From positions 496,001 through 560,000 of the forward strand of contig CAVSWC010000013.1 in the NCBI GenBank assembly GCA_963731585.1: 64,000 nucleotides of DNA. Direction: 5' to 3'. Position numbers and translations under genes: made by a program. The stretch comes from CANKHA01 sp963731585 (GTDB taxonomy: Bacteria > Pseudomonadota > Alphaproteobacteria > Rhizobiales > Xanthobacteraceae). The number at the start of each line of letters is the position of its first letter. The first letter of the stretch is position 1. Under the pieces are notes generated by a model. It saw only the letters and a list, made by a program, of their open reading frames with translations, made no database searches and was not told the origin of the DNA. Below, in pieces: positions 1 through 9,412 of the stretch.

Positions 1-1
1 G

Positions 2-848
2 CTCGCAAGCTCCAATCTCACTTTCGCGGAAGGCGACTTGACGCGCGCGCAACAGCTCGTGCGCGAAAGGACGATCTCCGAGCAGGTGTACGACCAGCGT
101 GCCCAGACCAAGCGCAATGCCGAGGCCTCGGTTGCGGCCGAATCAAGCCGCCGTGCGGCAAGCGGAGCTCGACCTGGAATTCACCGAAGTGCGCGCGCCG
201 ATTGCCGGCCGCATCGGCGACCGCCGCGTTTCGCCCGGCAATCTGGTGGCTAGCGGCGCGGGGGCGACCTTGCTGGCAACGATCGTGTCCACCGATCCCA
301 TGCGCTTTGAATTCACCTTCGATGAGGCTTCGCTGCTGCGCTACGATCGCGTGGCGCGGCAGCATGCCGAGCAGCCGGCGCGCGGGTTTTCACTGCCGAT
401 CAAGCTGCGCCTGATCGACGAGCCGGATTTCACGCACCAGGGCGCGATGGACTTCGTCGACAACGTGATCGAACGCGGCACCGGCACCATCCGCGGCCGC
501 GCGGTCTTCGAGAACAAGAAAGAGTTGTTCGTGCCCGGCATGTTCGGCCGCGTGCAGATTCCCGCTGCGCCGCCGGCGGAAGCGCTGCTGGTGCCGGACG
601 CCGCCATCGGCGCCGATCAGGCGCGCAAATTCGTCTTCGTGGTGGAACCGGATAACTCGGTGAAGCAGGTCTTTGTGACGCTCGGGCAGGCGGTTGGCGA
701 CAAGCGGGTCGTGCGCGAAGGCCTCGCGCCGGATTCCCGGGTCGTGGTCAATGGCCTGATGCGCGTGCGGCCGGGCGTGAAAGTCACGCCCCAGGAAGAG
801 GGCGCCGCGCCGCCGGCGCCCGGAACGCCTACCGCCGCAGCCAAGTAG
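2..848 (+). CDS. RND efflux periplasmic adaptor (membrane fusion protein), 5'-truncated and frameshifted
   Basis: C-terminal part of a HlyD/AcrA-type adaptor that links an inner-membrane RND pump to an outer-membrane channel. The N-terminus lies before the window. The reading frame starts in frame 2 with the coiled-coil hairpin (ARAQQLVRERTISEQVYDQR) and must change frame near 140-147 to continue as QAELDLEFTEVRAPIAGRIG, the classic lipoyl-domain return strand, followed by beta-barrel and membrane-proximal domains. A single extra base there explains the break, because both sides align to the family without a gap. The C-terminal tail is Ala/Pro-rich. The RND pump gene begins 15 bases downstream, so the two form an operon. 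Substrate cannot be told from sequence. No regulator is visible in the window. Confidence 0.85.
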
Positions 849-863
849 TTACAGGGCCAGCCG

Positions 864-3800
864 ATGCGTATTTCGCATTTCTTCATCGACCGCCCGATCT
901 TCGCGGCGGTTATCTCGATCGTGATCGTGATCCTTGGCGGCGTGTCCTTCGTCCGCCTGCCGGTGGCGCAATATCCCGAGATCGCGCCGCCGACCATCAA
1001 CGTGGCCGGCCAATATCCCGGCGCCAGCGCGGAGATTGTGGCTTCCACGGTGGTCTCGCCGATCGAGGACCAGATCAACGGCGTGGAGGGGATGCTCTAC
1101 GTCTCGTCCAATTCCACCTCGGACGGCCGGTTCTCCATCGCGGTCACTTTCGACCTCGGCACCAACCTCGACATCGCCCAGGTGCAGGTGCAGAACCGCG
1201 TCGCCATCGCGCAGCCGCGGCTGCCCGTCGATGTGCGCAATATCGGTGTCACCGTCAACAAATCTTCGCCCGACCTGATGATGGTCGTGCATTTGTATTC
1301 GCCCGACAAATCTCGCGACCAGCTTTACGTCTCCAACTTTGCGAGCCTGCAGATCAAGGATGCGCTGACGCGCGTGGACGGCGTCGGTTCCATCACCGTG
1401 TTCGGCAGCCGCGATTATGCCATGCGGGCTTGGCTGGATCCCGGCCGGCTGCAATCCCTTGGGCTGACGTCGCAGGACGTGGTCACCGCCATCCAGGGGC
1501 AGAACCTGCAAGTTGCTTCCGGCGTGCTGAACCAGCCGCCGGTGGAGAGCGATCTTGCCTTCCAGGTCTCGGTGCAGACGCAGGGGCGGCTGAGCGACCC
1601 GGCGGAGTTCGGCAATATCGTGGTGAAGCAGTCGCAAGGCGCCGTGGTGCGGTTGCGCAACGTCGCCCGCATCGAGCTCGCCGCGCAGGATTACGGCACC
1701 AATTCCTATCTCGACCGCGACCCGGCGGTGGCGCTCGCCATCTTCCAGCGGCCCGGCTCCAATGCGATTTCCACCGCCAGCGCCATCCGCGCCACCATGC
1801 AGCAGCTGGCGCCGAGTTTCCCCCCGGGCGTCAAGCACGCCATCGTTTATGACCCCACCACCTTCATCCAGCAGTCGGTCGATGAAGTGGAAATAACGAT
1901 CGTGATCGCCGTGGTGCTGGTGGTCTTCGTCGTCATCATGTTCCTGCAGACCTGGCGCGCGGCGGTGATCCCGATCGTCGCCATTCCGGTCTCGCTGATC
2001 GGCACATTCTTTTTCATGTCGCTGTTCGGCTTCAGCCTCAACAACCTGTCGCTGTTCGGGCTGGTGCTCGCCGTCGGCATCGTGGTGGACGACGCCATCG
2101 TCGTGGTCGAGAACGTCGAGCGCAACATCGCCGCCGGCATGAACCCGCGTGACGCGGCCTACAAGAGCATGGACGAGGTCGGTGCGGCGCTGATCGCCAT
2201 TTCGCTCGTGCTATCGGCGGTGTTTATTCCTTCCGCCTTCATCACCGGAATCTCCGGCCAGTTCTATCGCCAGTTCGCGCTCACCATCGCCGGCGCGACG
2301 CTGATTTCGCTGACGGTATCGCTGACGCTTTCGCCGGCGCTCTGCGCGATCCTGCTGCGTCCGCATGAGGAGCGCGGCCAGTCGAGGTGGCTGCGTCCGG
2401 TCCACGGATTCTTCCGTCTGTTCAACCGCGGCTTCGACGCGTTTTCCCATGGCTATGGCCGGCTGGTGGCGCGCGTCGTGGGCATTGCTGCCGTCATGCT
2501 CGCCATCTATGCCGCGGTGCTCGTGGCGGGATTTTTCGGATTCCGCGCCGCTCCAACCGGGTTCATTCCGCAGCTCGACCGCGGCTATATCATCGTGGCC
2601 GCGCAATTGCCGGCCGGCGCCGCGATCGGTCGGACGGACAAGGTGTTGCGCCAGGCGGTCGATATCGCGCTCGATACACCCGGCGTCAGCGGGGCGGTGA
2701 ATTTCGTCGGCTTTTCCGGCGCCACGTTCACCCAGGCGTCGAATTCCGGCGCGGCCTTCCTGGTCCTGGAGCCTTTTGAAGAGCGCGCGGGCGACAAGGC
2801 GAAATCGGCGGCCGGCATCCAGGCCGAGCTGTTCAAGCGGTTTGCGTCGATCCAGGAAGCGCTGGTGCTGGTGATCCTGCCGCCGCCGGTGGCCGGCATC
2901 GGCAATGCCGGCGGCTTCCGCATGATGGTCGAGGACCGCGGCGGGCGCGGGCCGGTGGCTTTGCAGGGCGCGGTCTATGCCATGATGGGCAAGGCGGCAC
3001 AGACGCCGGGCGTCGCCCAGGTCTTCTCGCTGTTCGAGACCGCGACGCCGCAGCTGTATCTGGACATCGACCGCACCAAGGCACAGCTCCTCGGCATCAA
3101 CATTCCCGATGTTTTCGCCGCGCTGCAGACCTATCTCGGCTCGTCCTATGTCAACGACTTCAACATGCTCGGCCGTACCTTCCGGGTCACGGCCCAAGGC
3201 GACGGCAAGGATCGTCTCCAAGCGGAGGATGCGCTGAAGATCCGCGTGCGTAATGCGAATGGGGAGACCGTGCCGATCGGCGCTTTCACTACCGCCAGCG
3301 ACCGCTCCGGCCCGTTCCGCGTGCCGCGCTACAATCTTTATCCGGCGGCCGAGCTCGACGGCGCGCCGGCGCCCGGCTTCTCGCAGGGACAGGCGATCGA
3401 CATCATGCAAAAAATGGCGGCGGAGACGTTGCCGGAAGGCTTCAGCTACGAGTGGACCACGCTCGCCTTCCAGCAATTGCGCGCGGGTGATACCGCGATC
3501 TTCGCCTTCGTGCTCGGGGTGGTTTTCGTCTTCCTGGTGCTCGCCGCGCAATACGAGAGCGTGACGCTTCCCTTCGCGGTCATCCTGATCGTGCCGATGT
3601 GTCTGGTCGCCGCGATCACCGGCGTGCTGATCCGCGGGCAGGACAACAACATCCTGACGCAGGTGGGATTCATCGTGCTGATAGGCCTGGCGGCGAAGAA
3701 CGCGATCCTGATCGTGGAATTCGCCAAGCAGCTGGAAGAACAAGGGCGCGACCGCTTCGCCGCCGCGGTGGAAGCGGCGCGGCTTCGGCTTCGCCCGATC

Positions 3801-4031
3801 CTGATGACCTCGCTCGCCTTCATCTTCGGCGTGGTCCCGCTGGTGATCGCGACCGGCGCCGGCGCCGAGATGCGTCAGGCGCTCGGTACCGCGGTGTTCT
3901 TCGGCATGATCGGGGTTACGGCTTTCGGCCTGATCTTCACGCCCGTGTTCTACGTGGTGACGCGCGGGCTCGCCGATTGGGTGAGCCGCCGGTTCGGCAG
4001 GGCCAAGGCCCTCGCGCACCCGGCCGAGTAA
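864..4031 (+). CDS. RND multidrug efflux permease, AcrB/MexF-type (HAE1 family)
   Basis: Inner-membrane proton-driven drug exporter of 1055 residues, the usual length of the HAE1 family. The N-terminus (FFIDRPIFAAVISIVIVILG) is the typical first membrane helix with the conserved FIxRP motif. The proton-relay pair sits in helix 4 (VVDDAIVVVENVE, Asp409 and Asp410, equivalent to AcrB Asp407/408), and the essential lysine is in helix 10 (GLAAKNAILIVEFA, about Lys945). Two large periplasmic loops lie between helices 1-2 and 7-8. It follows the adaptor gene directly, giving a two-gene pump operon; no outer-membrane channel gene is seen downstream, so a shared TolC-like channel is inferred. Long antisense open frames here are codon-bias shadows. 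Confidence 0.95.
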   Translation: MRISHFFIDRPIFAAVISIVIVILGGVSFVRLPVAQYPEIAPPTINVAGQYPGASAEIVASTVVSPIEDQINGVEGMLYVSSNSTSDGRFSIAVTFDLGTNLDIAQVQVQNRVAIAQPRLPVDVRNIGVTVNKSSPDLMMVVHLYSPDKSRDQLYVSNFASLQIKDALTRVDGVGSITVFGSRDYAMRAWLDPGRLQSLGLTSQDVVTAIQGQNLQVASGVLNQPPVESDLAFQVSVQTQGRLSDPAEFGNIVVKQSQGAVVRLRNVARIELAAQDYGTNSYLDRDPAVALAIFQRPGSNAISTASAIRATMQQLAPSFPPGVKHAIVYDPTTFIQQSVDEVEITIVIAVVLVVFVVIMFLQTWRAAVIPIVAIPVSLIGTFFFMSLFGFSLNNLSLFGLVLAVGIVVDDAIVVVENVERNIAAGMNPRDAAYKSMDEVGAALIAISLVLSAVFIPSAFITGISGQFYRQFALTIAGATLISLTVSLTLSPALCAILLRPHEERGQSRWLRPVHGFFRLFNRGFDAFSHGYGRLVARVVGIAAVMLAIYAAVLVAGFFGFRAAPTGFIPQLDRGYIIVAAQLPAGAAIGRTDKVLRQAVDIALDTPGVSGAVNFVGFSGATFTQASNSGAAFLVLEPFEERAGDKAKSAAGIQAELFKRFASIQEALVLVILPPPVAGIGNAGGFRMMVEDRGGRGPVALQGAVYAMMGKAAQTPGVAQVFSLFETATPQLYLDIDRTKAQLLGINIPDVFAALQTYLGSSYVNDFNMLGRTFRVTAQGDGKDRLQAEDALKIRVRNANGETVPIGAFTTASDRSGPFRVPRYNLYPAAELDGAPAPGFSQGQAIDIMQKMAAETLPEGFSYEWTTLAFQQLRAGDTAIFAFVLGVVFVFLVLAAQYESVTLPFAVILIVPMCLVAAITGVLIRGQDNNILTQVGFIVLIGLAAKNAILIVEFAKQLEEQGRDRFAAAVEAARLRLRPILMTSLAFIFGVVPLVIATGAGAEMRQALGTAVFFGMIGVTAFGLIFTPVFYVVTRGLADWVSRRFGRAKALAHPAE

Positions 4032-4166
4032 GGGGCACGAGCGGCGGCCTTTCGCGGCGCTCGACCAGGCAACAAATCCGCGCATTCCTACGGGAATAGC
4101 CGAGGATCGTCGGGGTTTAAACGAGGATTAGCCGCCGTTTTCGCAAACGCAAATGGGAGAATCTGA

Positions 4167-4613
4167 ATGATTCGAGTCTTATGTGCGGTCTCCGTCGTTG
4201 CCGTAATCTCGAGCGCGACAATGGTCATGGCCCAGCAGAATCCCATTCTGGCCCGCCAGGAAATCATGAAAAAATCTGATGAGGATTTAAAACTATTGAG
4301 CAGGATGATGCGCGACGAAGTGCCGTACGACGCCGCCAAAGTGAGCGCGGCTTATGCGTCGATGGAAGATAGCTACAAGAAAGTGCAGGGCCTATTCCCT
4401 GACAATTCCAAGACCGGCGAGAAGACGCGTGCGTCGCCCAAGATTTGGGAAAACCGCGCCGACTTCGATACTAAGATGGCTGCTTTCATCAAGGTCGCAG
4501 GCGAGGCGAAGGCGAAGGCGACAAGCGACGCAGCCTTCAAAGACGTCCATCAGGCCGTCATCAAGGGCTGCGACAATTGCCACGCGGATTACCGCATGCG
4601 CCGGCAACCCTGA
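4167..4613 (+). CDS. cytochrome c'/c-556 family protein
   Basis: Periplasmic four-helix-bundle c-type cytochrome of 148 residues. A signal peptide (cleavage near AMAQ-QNP, residue 22) precedes the mature protein. The single heme motif CDNCH is at residues 135-139, close to the C-terminus, which is the hallmark of the cytochrome c' / c-556 class rather than class I. An Asp/Glu/Lys-rich helical body lies between. These proteins bind small ligands such as NO or act as electron carriers; the exact role here is unknown. The gene stands alone between the RND operon and a convergent CHRD gene, with a strong hairpin terminator immediately after it. Confidence 0.85.
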   Translation: MIRVLCAVSVVAVISSATMVMAQQNPILARQEIMKKSDEDLKLLSRMMRDEVPYDAAKVSAAYASMEDSYKKVQGLFPDNSKTGEKTRASPKIWENRADFDTKMAAFIKVAGEAKAKATSDAAFKDVHQAVIKGCDNCHADYRMRRQP

Positions 4614-4638
4614 TCAATTTGTCCGATCGTGCAACGCG

Positions 4639-4670
4639 AAACACCCGCCGGCTGGCACCGGCGGGTGTTT
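4639..4670. terminator. bidirectional intrinsic terminator
   Basis: A perfect 13-bp inverted repeat (AAACACCCGCCGG at 4639-4651 and its complement at 4658-4670) with a 6-base loop, followed by a short T-rich tail on the plus strand and preceded by A residues that serve the minus strand. It lies between the convergent cytochrome c' and CHRD genes, exactly where a shared terminator is expected. Confidence 0.85.
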
Positions 4671-4685
4671 GTTTTCGGCGGGGCG

Positions 4686-5111
4686 TTACTTGGTGACTTG
4701 CCCGCGGATTTCTCCACTCGGATTGGCGGCGGTATGGATGTTGACGTAATACCTGCCGGCCTGCAGGTCCGCCGCCTGCGAATCCGTCAAAGTAGCGGAG
4801 CCGGTTACCGGGCTGTTGGCCTGGTTCGGGATCGGCACGGCAACGCCGGCGTTCTTGCCGGCTTCGGCCGGTCCATGGAAATGCGCCGCGGTGGGAGGGC
4901 CGCTCAGACCGGAATATGTCACGGTCCACGACAGTTTCTTGGAAGCCGGCTCGAAGTTCACCTCCGCCGAGCCTTTGCCTTGCGTCGTGACGGGCGGCAC
5001 TTCCTGTGCGCCAGTCAGATCGGCCTTCATCTTCATCTCCTGGGCGAAAGCGGCGGAGGCGGCCAGGATGGCAATGGCAGCGATGCTGCCGCATCGAATC
5101 TGAATGTTCAC
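4686..5111 (-). CDS. secreted CHRD-domain protein
   Basis: 141 residues with a cleavable signal peptide (…AASAAFAQ-EMK) followed by one CHRD (chordin-type) domain, recognised from LTGAQEVPPV near the start, the central AHFHGPAEAGKNAGV and the terminal NPSGEIRGQV. CHRD proteins are secreted or periplasmic beta-rich proteins of unknown biochemical function. The GTG start is supported by a strong GGGAGG ribosome binding site about 7 bases upstream (minus strand, around 5118-5124). It faces the cytochrome c' gene and shares its terminator. No partner gene is evident. Confidence 0.85.
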   Translation of the reverse strand: MNIQIRCGSIAAIAILAASAAFAQEMKMKADLTGAQEVPPVTTQGKGSAEVNFEPASKKLSWTVTYSGLSGPPTAAHFHGPAEAGKNAGVAVPIPNQANSPVTGSATLTDSQAADLQAGRYYVNIHTAANPSGEIRGQVTK

Positions 5112-5290
5112 GCGAAACCTCCCTGTTTTGGCGAAGCGACCGGAGCCACCTGCAATAACCCCCGCTTGCGGCGGTTATTCCTTTCGGCTCGCGCCGGATG
5201 CGGGGGGCGATAGTGTCCTGTTAAACAGGGGTGGACTTCATCCCGGCGTCGTTCCACTTGTCTGCAATCAACGTCATTAAGGTCAGGACC

Positions 5291-6208
5291 GTGTTGCGAA
5301 AGCTGATCATCGCGGGAGTGATTGCCGCCGTCGTCGGCCTGCTCGGTTTTGCCATTCTCACCAGGCCGCAGGAGATACCGACGCGTGCGCTCGGTCCGCA
5401 TCAGCCCAGCCTGGAAAACGGCAGGACCATGTTTTTGGCGGGCAACTGCGGTTCCTGCCATGCTTCGCCCAATCAGGACGACGAGACGAAGCTCGGCGGC
5501 GGACTTGCGTTGAAGTCGCCGTTCGGCACCTTCTATCCGCCCAATATTTCTCCGCACGAAGAAGACGGAATCGGCAGCTGGAGCGAGGCACAATTCGTCA
5601 CCGCGATGGTGAAGGGCACCTCGCCCGACGACTGGCATTATTATCCGGTATTTCCCTACACGTCTTTCCAGCGGATGAAATTCGACGATCTGCGCGATCT
5701 CTTTGCTTACATCAAGACGCTGCCGGTTGTAGCCGGCGTGGTGGCGGAGAATGACCTTCCGATCCATTATAAAATTCGCCGCACTCTCGGCATTTGGAAA
5801 CTGCTGTATCTCGATGGCACGCCGTTCCGGCCCGATCCGACAAAATCCGCGCAATGGAATCGGGGTGCTTATCTCGTCAACGGGCCGGCGCATTGCGCCG
5901 AATGCCACAGCCCGCGCAACTTCCTCGGCGGCATCGTGCAGCGCCAGCGTTTTGCCGGCGGGCCGGATTTCGAAGGCGAGGGTTTCGTTCCCAACATCAC
6001 GCAGAAGGGCCTCGGCGACTGGTCGGAGAAGGACATCGCTGGCATGCTGGCAACCGGCGACCTGCCGGACGGCGACCGCGTCGGCGGCTCGATGGTGAAG
6101 GTGGTGCGCAATACGGCGCAGCTCAGCCCCGAAGACCGCGCCGCCATCGCCAGCTACATCAAATCTCTGCCGCCGGTGGATGGGCCGCAACCGCCGCAGC
6201 GGAACTGA
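5291..6208 (+). CDS. membrane-anchored diheme cytochrome c
   Basis: About 305 residues with one N-terminal membrane helix (LIIAGVIAAVVGLLGFAIL) and two class I cytochrome c domains, each with a heme motif (CGSCH in the first third, CAECH in the middle) and downstream Met/Asn-rich ligand regions (PNISP, PNITQ). This is the layout of the cytochrome subunits that accept electrons from membrane alcohol/aldehyde dehydrogenases or nicotinate-type dehydrogenases. I prefer the GTG at 5291, with AAGG about 8 bases upstream, over an upstream ATG at 5231, because only the former starts next to the membrane helix. No dehydrogenase subunit is adjacent, so the electron donor is unknown. Confidence 0.85.
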   Translation: MLRKLIIAGVIAAVVGLLGFAILTRPQEIPTRALGPHQPSLENGRTMFLAGNCGSCHASPNQDDETKLGGGLALKSPFGTFYPPNISPHEEDGIGSWSEAQFVTAMVKGTSPDDWHYYPVFPYTSFQRMKFDDLRDLFAYIKTLPVVAGVVAENDLPIHYKIRRTLGIWKLLYLDGTPFRPDPTKSAQWNRGAYLVNGPAHCAECHSPRNFLGGIVQRQRFAGGPDFEGEGFVPNITQKGLGDWSEKDIAGMLATGDLPDGDRVGGSMVKVVRNTAQLSPEDRAAIASYIKSLPPVDGPQPPQRN

Positions 6209-6245
6209 GGCACGGGCAGAAAATGCAAGATCCGGCATCGACGTC

Positions 6246-7172
6246 GTGAGCATCTACACCGCGATCCTGTTCAAGGTCATTTCCACGGCGTGCTTCGCGG
6301 TGATGGGAGCCTGCGCGCGCTGGCTTGGCGAGGTATTTCCGGTCGGACAGGTGGTGTTCTTCCGCAGCTTCGTTGCCTTCGTGCCGGTGCTCATCTTCTA
6401 TGCTTGGCGCCGTGAGATCTGGACCGCGATGAATACGTCGCGTCCGTTCGGCCATGTGGCGCGCGGGCTGATCGGCGTCGTCTCTATGTTCTTCTTCTTT
6501 GCCGCTTTGGCGCGCTTGCCCATCGCTGACGTAACGGCAATCAGCTTTTCGACGCCGTTGATCATCGTGGCTCTCGCTGGCCTCCTCCTCGGCGAGCGTG
6601 TGCGCGGCTATCGTTGGTCAGCGGTCGTCCTGGGACTTCTCGGCGTGCTGGTTATCCTCGCGCCGCATCTTTCGGTTAGCGAATTCGCCTCCATGTCAGG
6701 CGCGGCGACGCTTGGCGCCAGCTTTGCCGTGCTCAATGCAGTGTTTGCCGCGGGTGCTTACATCCAAATCCGCCGGCTGACATCGAGCGAAACAACCTCG
6801 TCGATTGTGCTCTATTTCTCATTGATCTCGAGCCTCTGCGGACTCGTCACTTTGCCGCTCGGCTGGGTTTGGCCGAACGCGCAGCAGCTCGGCATCCTGC
6901 TGATGATGGGGTTCTTCGGCGGCGTCGGCCAGCTCTTCATGACCGAGAGCTATCGCTACGCTCAGGCCTCGCTCACCGCCCCGTTCGACTACACGTCGAT
7001 CATCTGGGCGGTCATCCTCGGTTACATTGCTTTCGGCGAAGTGCCGGGACCGAGCGTCTGGGCCGGTTCTGCGATCGTCATCGGGGCAGGGCTGTTCGTG
7101 ATCTGGCGCGAGCGCCAGCTCATCCTGCAGCGCCGGCTGGAACGGGACAATTCTCTGCTTCCCCCGCTCTGA
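6246..7172 (+). CDS. EamA-family (DMT superfamily) transporter
   Basis: 308-residue integral membrane protein with about ten predicted helices arranged as two EamA repeats (first repeat ending near LLLGERVRGYRW, second ending near YIAFGEVPGPSVW). The repeated GE motif after helices 4 and 9 is typical of RhaT/YdcZ/SAM-type DMT exporters. GTG at 6246 is chosen because upstream codons to 6180 encode a polar stretch not expected before the first helix. It lies 37 bases after the diheme cytochrome gene and may be cotranscribed. The substrate, possibly a metabolite or amino acid, cannot be told. Confidence 0.85.
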   Translation: MSIYTAILFKVISTACFAVMGACARWLGEVFPVGQVVFFRSFVAFVPVLIFYAWRREIWTAMNTSRPFGHVARGLIGVVSMFFFFAALARLPIADVTAISFSTPLIIVALAGLLLGERVRGYRWSAVVLGLLGVLVILAPHLSVSEFASMSGAATLGASFAVLNAVFAAGAYIQIRRLTSSETTSSIVLYFSLISSLCGLVTLPLGWVWPNAQQLGILLMMGFFGGVGQLFMTESYRYAQASLTAPFDYTSIIWAVILGYIAFGEVPGPSVWAGSAIVIGAGLFVIWRERQLILQRRLERDNSLLPPL

Positions 7173-7415
7173 TCAGGCGCCAAAGGCCTTGAAGGTGATG
7201 ATGGTGCGGGTGTCCTGGATGCCGGGGATCACCTGCACCTTCTCATTGACGAAATGGCCGATGTCGGTGCCTTCCTCGACATAAAATTTGGCCAACAGAT
7301 CGAACTCGCCGGCGGTGGAATAGATCTCCGATGCGATCTCGGCATCCGCCAGCTTGTTGGCGACCTCGTAGGACTTGCCGAGCCGGCACTTGATCTGGAC
7401 GAAGAAAGGGACCAT
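7173..7415 (-). CDS. stand-alone Lrp/AsnC ligand-binding (RAM) domain protein
   Basis: An 80-residue protein made only of the alpha/beta RAM domain of Lrp/AsnC regulators (MVPFFVQIKCRLGKSYEV start; AGEFDLLAKF in the middle; IPGIQDTRTIITF at the end) with no helix-turn-helix. Such single-domain proteins assemble as oligomers that bind amino acids and may modulate full-length regulators. The end of this gene abuts the DMT transporter stop, so the genes converge with no gap. A ribosome binding site (GGAGG) lies just upstream of the ATG on the minus strand. Function is inferred only from the fold. Confidence 0.85.
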   Translation of the reverse strand: MVPFFVQIKCRLGKSYEVANKLADAEIASEIYSTAGEFDLLAKFYVEEGTDIGHFVNEKVQVIPGIQDTRTIITFKAFGA

Positions 7416-7549
7416 CGCAAACCTCCGGGCGCCGCCTGGATCAAAACCGAACCGATTTCGGGCAAGACGATTACCTGCAATGCAGCAAAATCGCGCGGCG
7501 CTGGCAAGCGCGCTTGCGGGCAGGGCGGAGGGCGGTTAGCTATGCCGGA

Positions 7550-8211
7550 ATGCGCGTTGATCTGCGCCTCTATGCCCTTGTCGATCCCGAACACGCGGGC
7601 GGCTACGGTCTGCCGGACCTCGCGCGCCGCGTGGCGCAAGGCGGGGCGACGCTCGTGCAATTGCGCGACAAGCGCGGAGCGACACGCGAGACGGTTGCGC
7701 AGGCGCGCGCCATCAAGGCGGTGCTTGCGCCACTCGGCGTGCCCTTCATCGTGAACGACCGGGTCGACGTGGCGCTGGCTTCCGGCGCGGACGGCGTGCA
7801 TCTAGGGCAGGACGACATGGACGCCGCCGACGCGCGGCGAGCTGCTTGGGCCGGAGGCCATTATCGGCCTCAGCATCAAGACGATGCCGGAGGCGCAAGC
7901 CGCTCCCTTGCAGCATCTCAGTTATGTGGCGATCGGCGCGCGTCTTTCCCACCACGTCGAAGGATAACCCGACGCCTATCGGAGCGGAGGGATTCCGGCA
8001 GATTGCCGCCGAGATTCGGGCCCGAATGCCGGGATTTCCGGTCGGCGCGATTGCCGGCATCACCGACGCCAATGCAGCGCATGTCATCGCTGCCGGGGGC
8101 GACGGGATCTGTGCGATTTCGGCATTATCGTCGGTGCCCGATCCCGCCGCGGCCGCGAAGAAGCTGCGCGGCATCGTGGATACGGCGCTGAAAAAGCGAG
8201 GTGCGCGATGA
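7550..8211 (+). CDS. thiE: thiamine-phosphate synthase ThiE, two frameshifts
   Basis: Joins HMP-PP and the thiazole phosphate to make thiamine phosphate. The N-terminal half (LYALVDPEHAGGYGLPDL, GGATLVQLRDK, PFIVNDRVDVALASGADGVHLGQDD) is the standard TIM-barrel ThiE sequence including the pyrophosphate-binding Arg/Lys and the Asn-Asp pair. The frame then has to change near 7835-7845 (continuing as LLGPEAIIGLSIKT) and again near 7940 (continuing as VFPTTSKDNPTPIG, GAIAGITDANAAHVIAAGGD). Each change is one extra base. All conserved motifs are present, so assembly error is likelier than decay. The TGA overlaps the ATG of thiD (ATGA), giving a thiED operon. Confidence 0.85.
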
Positions 8212-9005
8212 CAGCGATCGCCGTCACGATTGCTGGATCGGATTCCAGCGGCGGGGCAGGGATCCAGGCCGACCTGAAAACCTTTTCCGCGCTCGGCGTC
8301 TATGGCGCCTCTGTCATCACCGCACTGACCGCGCAGAATACCCGCGGCGTCAGCGGCATTCACGACGTGCCGCCGGCCTTCATCACCGCGCAGATCGATG
8401 CGGTATTCTCCGATCTGAAAGTCGGCGCGGTGAAGATCGGGATGCTGTCGCAGCCCGCCGCTATCAAGGCGGTTGCGGCCGGGCTGAAGCGGCACGAGGT
8501 GAAAAACATCGTGCTCGATCCGGTGATGGTCGCGGCTTCCGGCGACCGCCTGCTCGCGCCGGAAGCGGTCGAGGTGCTGCGGCGCGTGTTGATTCCGCGC
8601 GCAACGCTGATCACGCCGAACCTGCCGGAAGCCGCCGCGCTGCTCGATGCGCGGGAGGCCACGACCGAGCCGGAGATGAAGGATCAGGCGCAGCAGCTGC
8701 TGGAACTTGGCGCCAAAGCCGTGCTGCTGAAGGGAGGCCATGCGGAGGGCGCCGAGAGCGTCGATTTCCTGGTGCAGCCAACGAGCGTCGCGCGGCTCGC
8801 CGCCGACCGCATTGCGACCGTCAATACCCACGGCACCGGCTGCACCTTGTCCTCGGCGATTGCCGCCGGTCTCGCCAAGGGCCTGTCGCTCGCCGAAGCC
8901 GTGCGCGTGGGCAAGGCCTATGTCACCGCCGCCATCGCCGCGTCAGGCAAGCTCCATATCGGCCATGGTTTTGGCCCGACGCACCATTTTCACGCGTGGT
9001 GGTGA
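8208..9005 (+). CDS. thiD: hydroxymethylpyrimidine / phosphomethylpyrimidine kinase ThiD
   Basis: 265-residue ribokinase-fold enzyme that phosphorylates HMP and HMP-P in thiamine synthesis. The start (IAVTIAGSDSSGGAGIQADL) is the conserved substrate loop, LDPVMVAASGDRLL lies in the middle, and the anion-hole/catalytic motif NTHGTGCTLSSAIAA is near the C-terminus with its catalytic Cys. Length is normal. Start overlaps the thiE stop by four bases. No TPP riboswitch (thi box) is visible before thiE. Confidence 0.95.
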   Translation: MTAIAVTIAGSDSSGGAGIQADLKTFSALGVYGASVITALTAQNTRGVSGIHDVPPAFITAQIDAVFSDLKVGAVKIGMLSQPAAIKAVAAGLKRHEVKNIVLDPVMVAASGDRLLAPEAVEVLRRVLIPRATLITPNLPEAAALLDAREATTEPEMKDQAQQLLELGAKAVLLKGGHAEGAESVDFLVQPTSVARLAADRIATVNTHGTGCTLSSAIAAGLAKGLSLAEAVRVGKAYVTAAIAASGKLHIGHGFGPTHHFHAWW

Positions 9006-9412
9006 GGGTGAACCAGAGATGCGTAGACGCAAACAGTGAGCAAGGCGTTCGGATTCCTGACGCCCACATTCCAGCAAAATCAGCGCAGCGCCGTATAGAT
9101 CGGCGGCATCGATGAGGCGCCAACGGCTAACGATGAGAGCATCATGCCGAAGCGTTGCATCCAGATTTGGCCTGAACATGTTCAAGACTCCAAGCAGCCC
9201 GAGCGGCCATAACAAAGTATCAAGTGAAGGATATAGCCGCTCTGCATTGGACCAGTAATCCAAAAGATGAGCGGTCCGACCAGGGCCGGCCATTCACGCG
9301 CACTATTCCCCTTGGTTGAACGATCGGATGCGGGGGCAGAGCGAGTGGCAGGTCACGACTCGCATGGCCGGGCTGACTTGCCTACGTGCTACCCATAGCG
9401 CTACCGTCGCGC
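9006..9412. other. intergenic region without a supported gene
   Basis: About 400 bases between thiD and the threonine dehydratase. A minus-strand open frame (8943-9293, 116 codons, MAGPGRTAHLLDYW…) overlaps the thiD end and reads partly like protein (hydrophobic LLWPLGLLGVLNMF segment), but I recognise no family and it has no clear ribosome binding site. I see no tRNA, hairpin terminator or repeat. Confidence 0.5.

Noticed and set aside
2211..4085. Long minus-strand open frame (over 600 codons) opposite the RND pump
   Set aside because: It is opposite a well supported 1055-residue pump, reads as Arg/His/Glu-rich sequence with no motif, and is expected from high-GC codon bias. The same holds for antisense frames at 849-1838, 5108-6253 and 18114-20093.
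8943..9293. Minus-strand 116-codon frame after thiD
   Set aside because: It has protein-like hydrophobic stretches but overlaps the end of thiD, has no clear ribosome binding site and no recognisable family; not called a gene.
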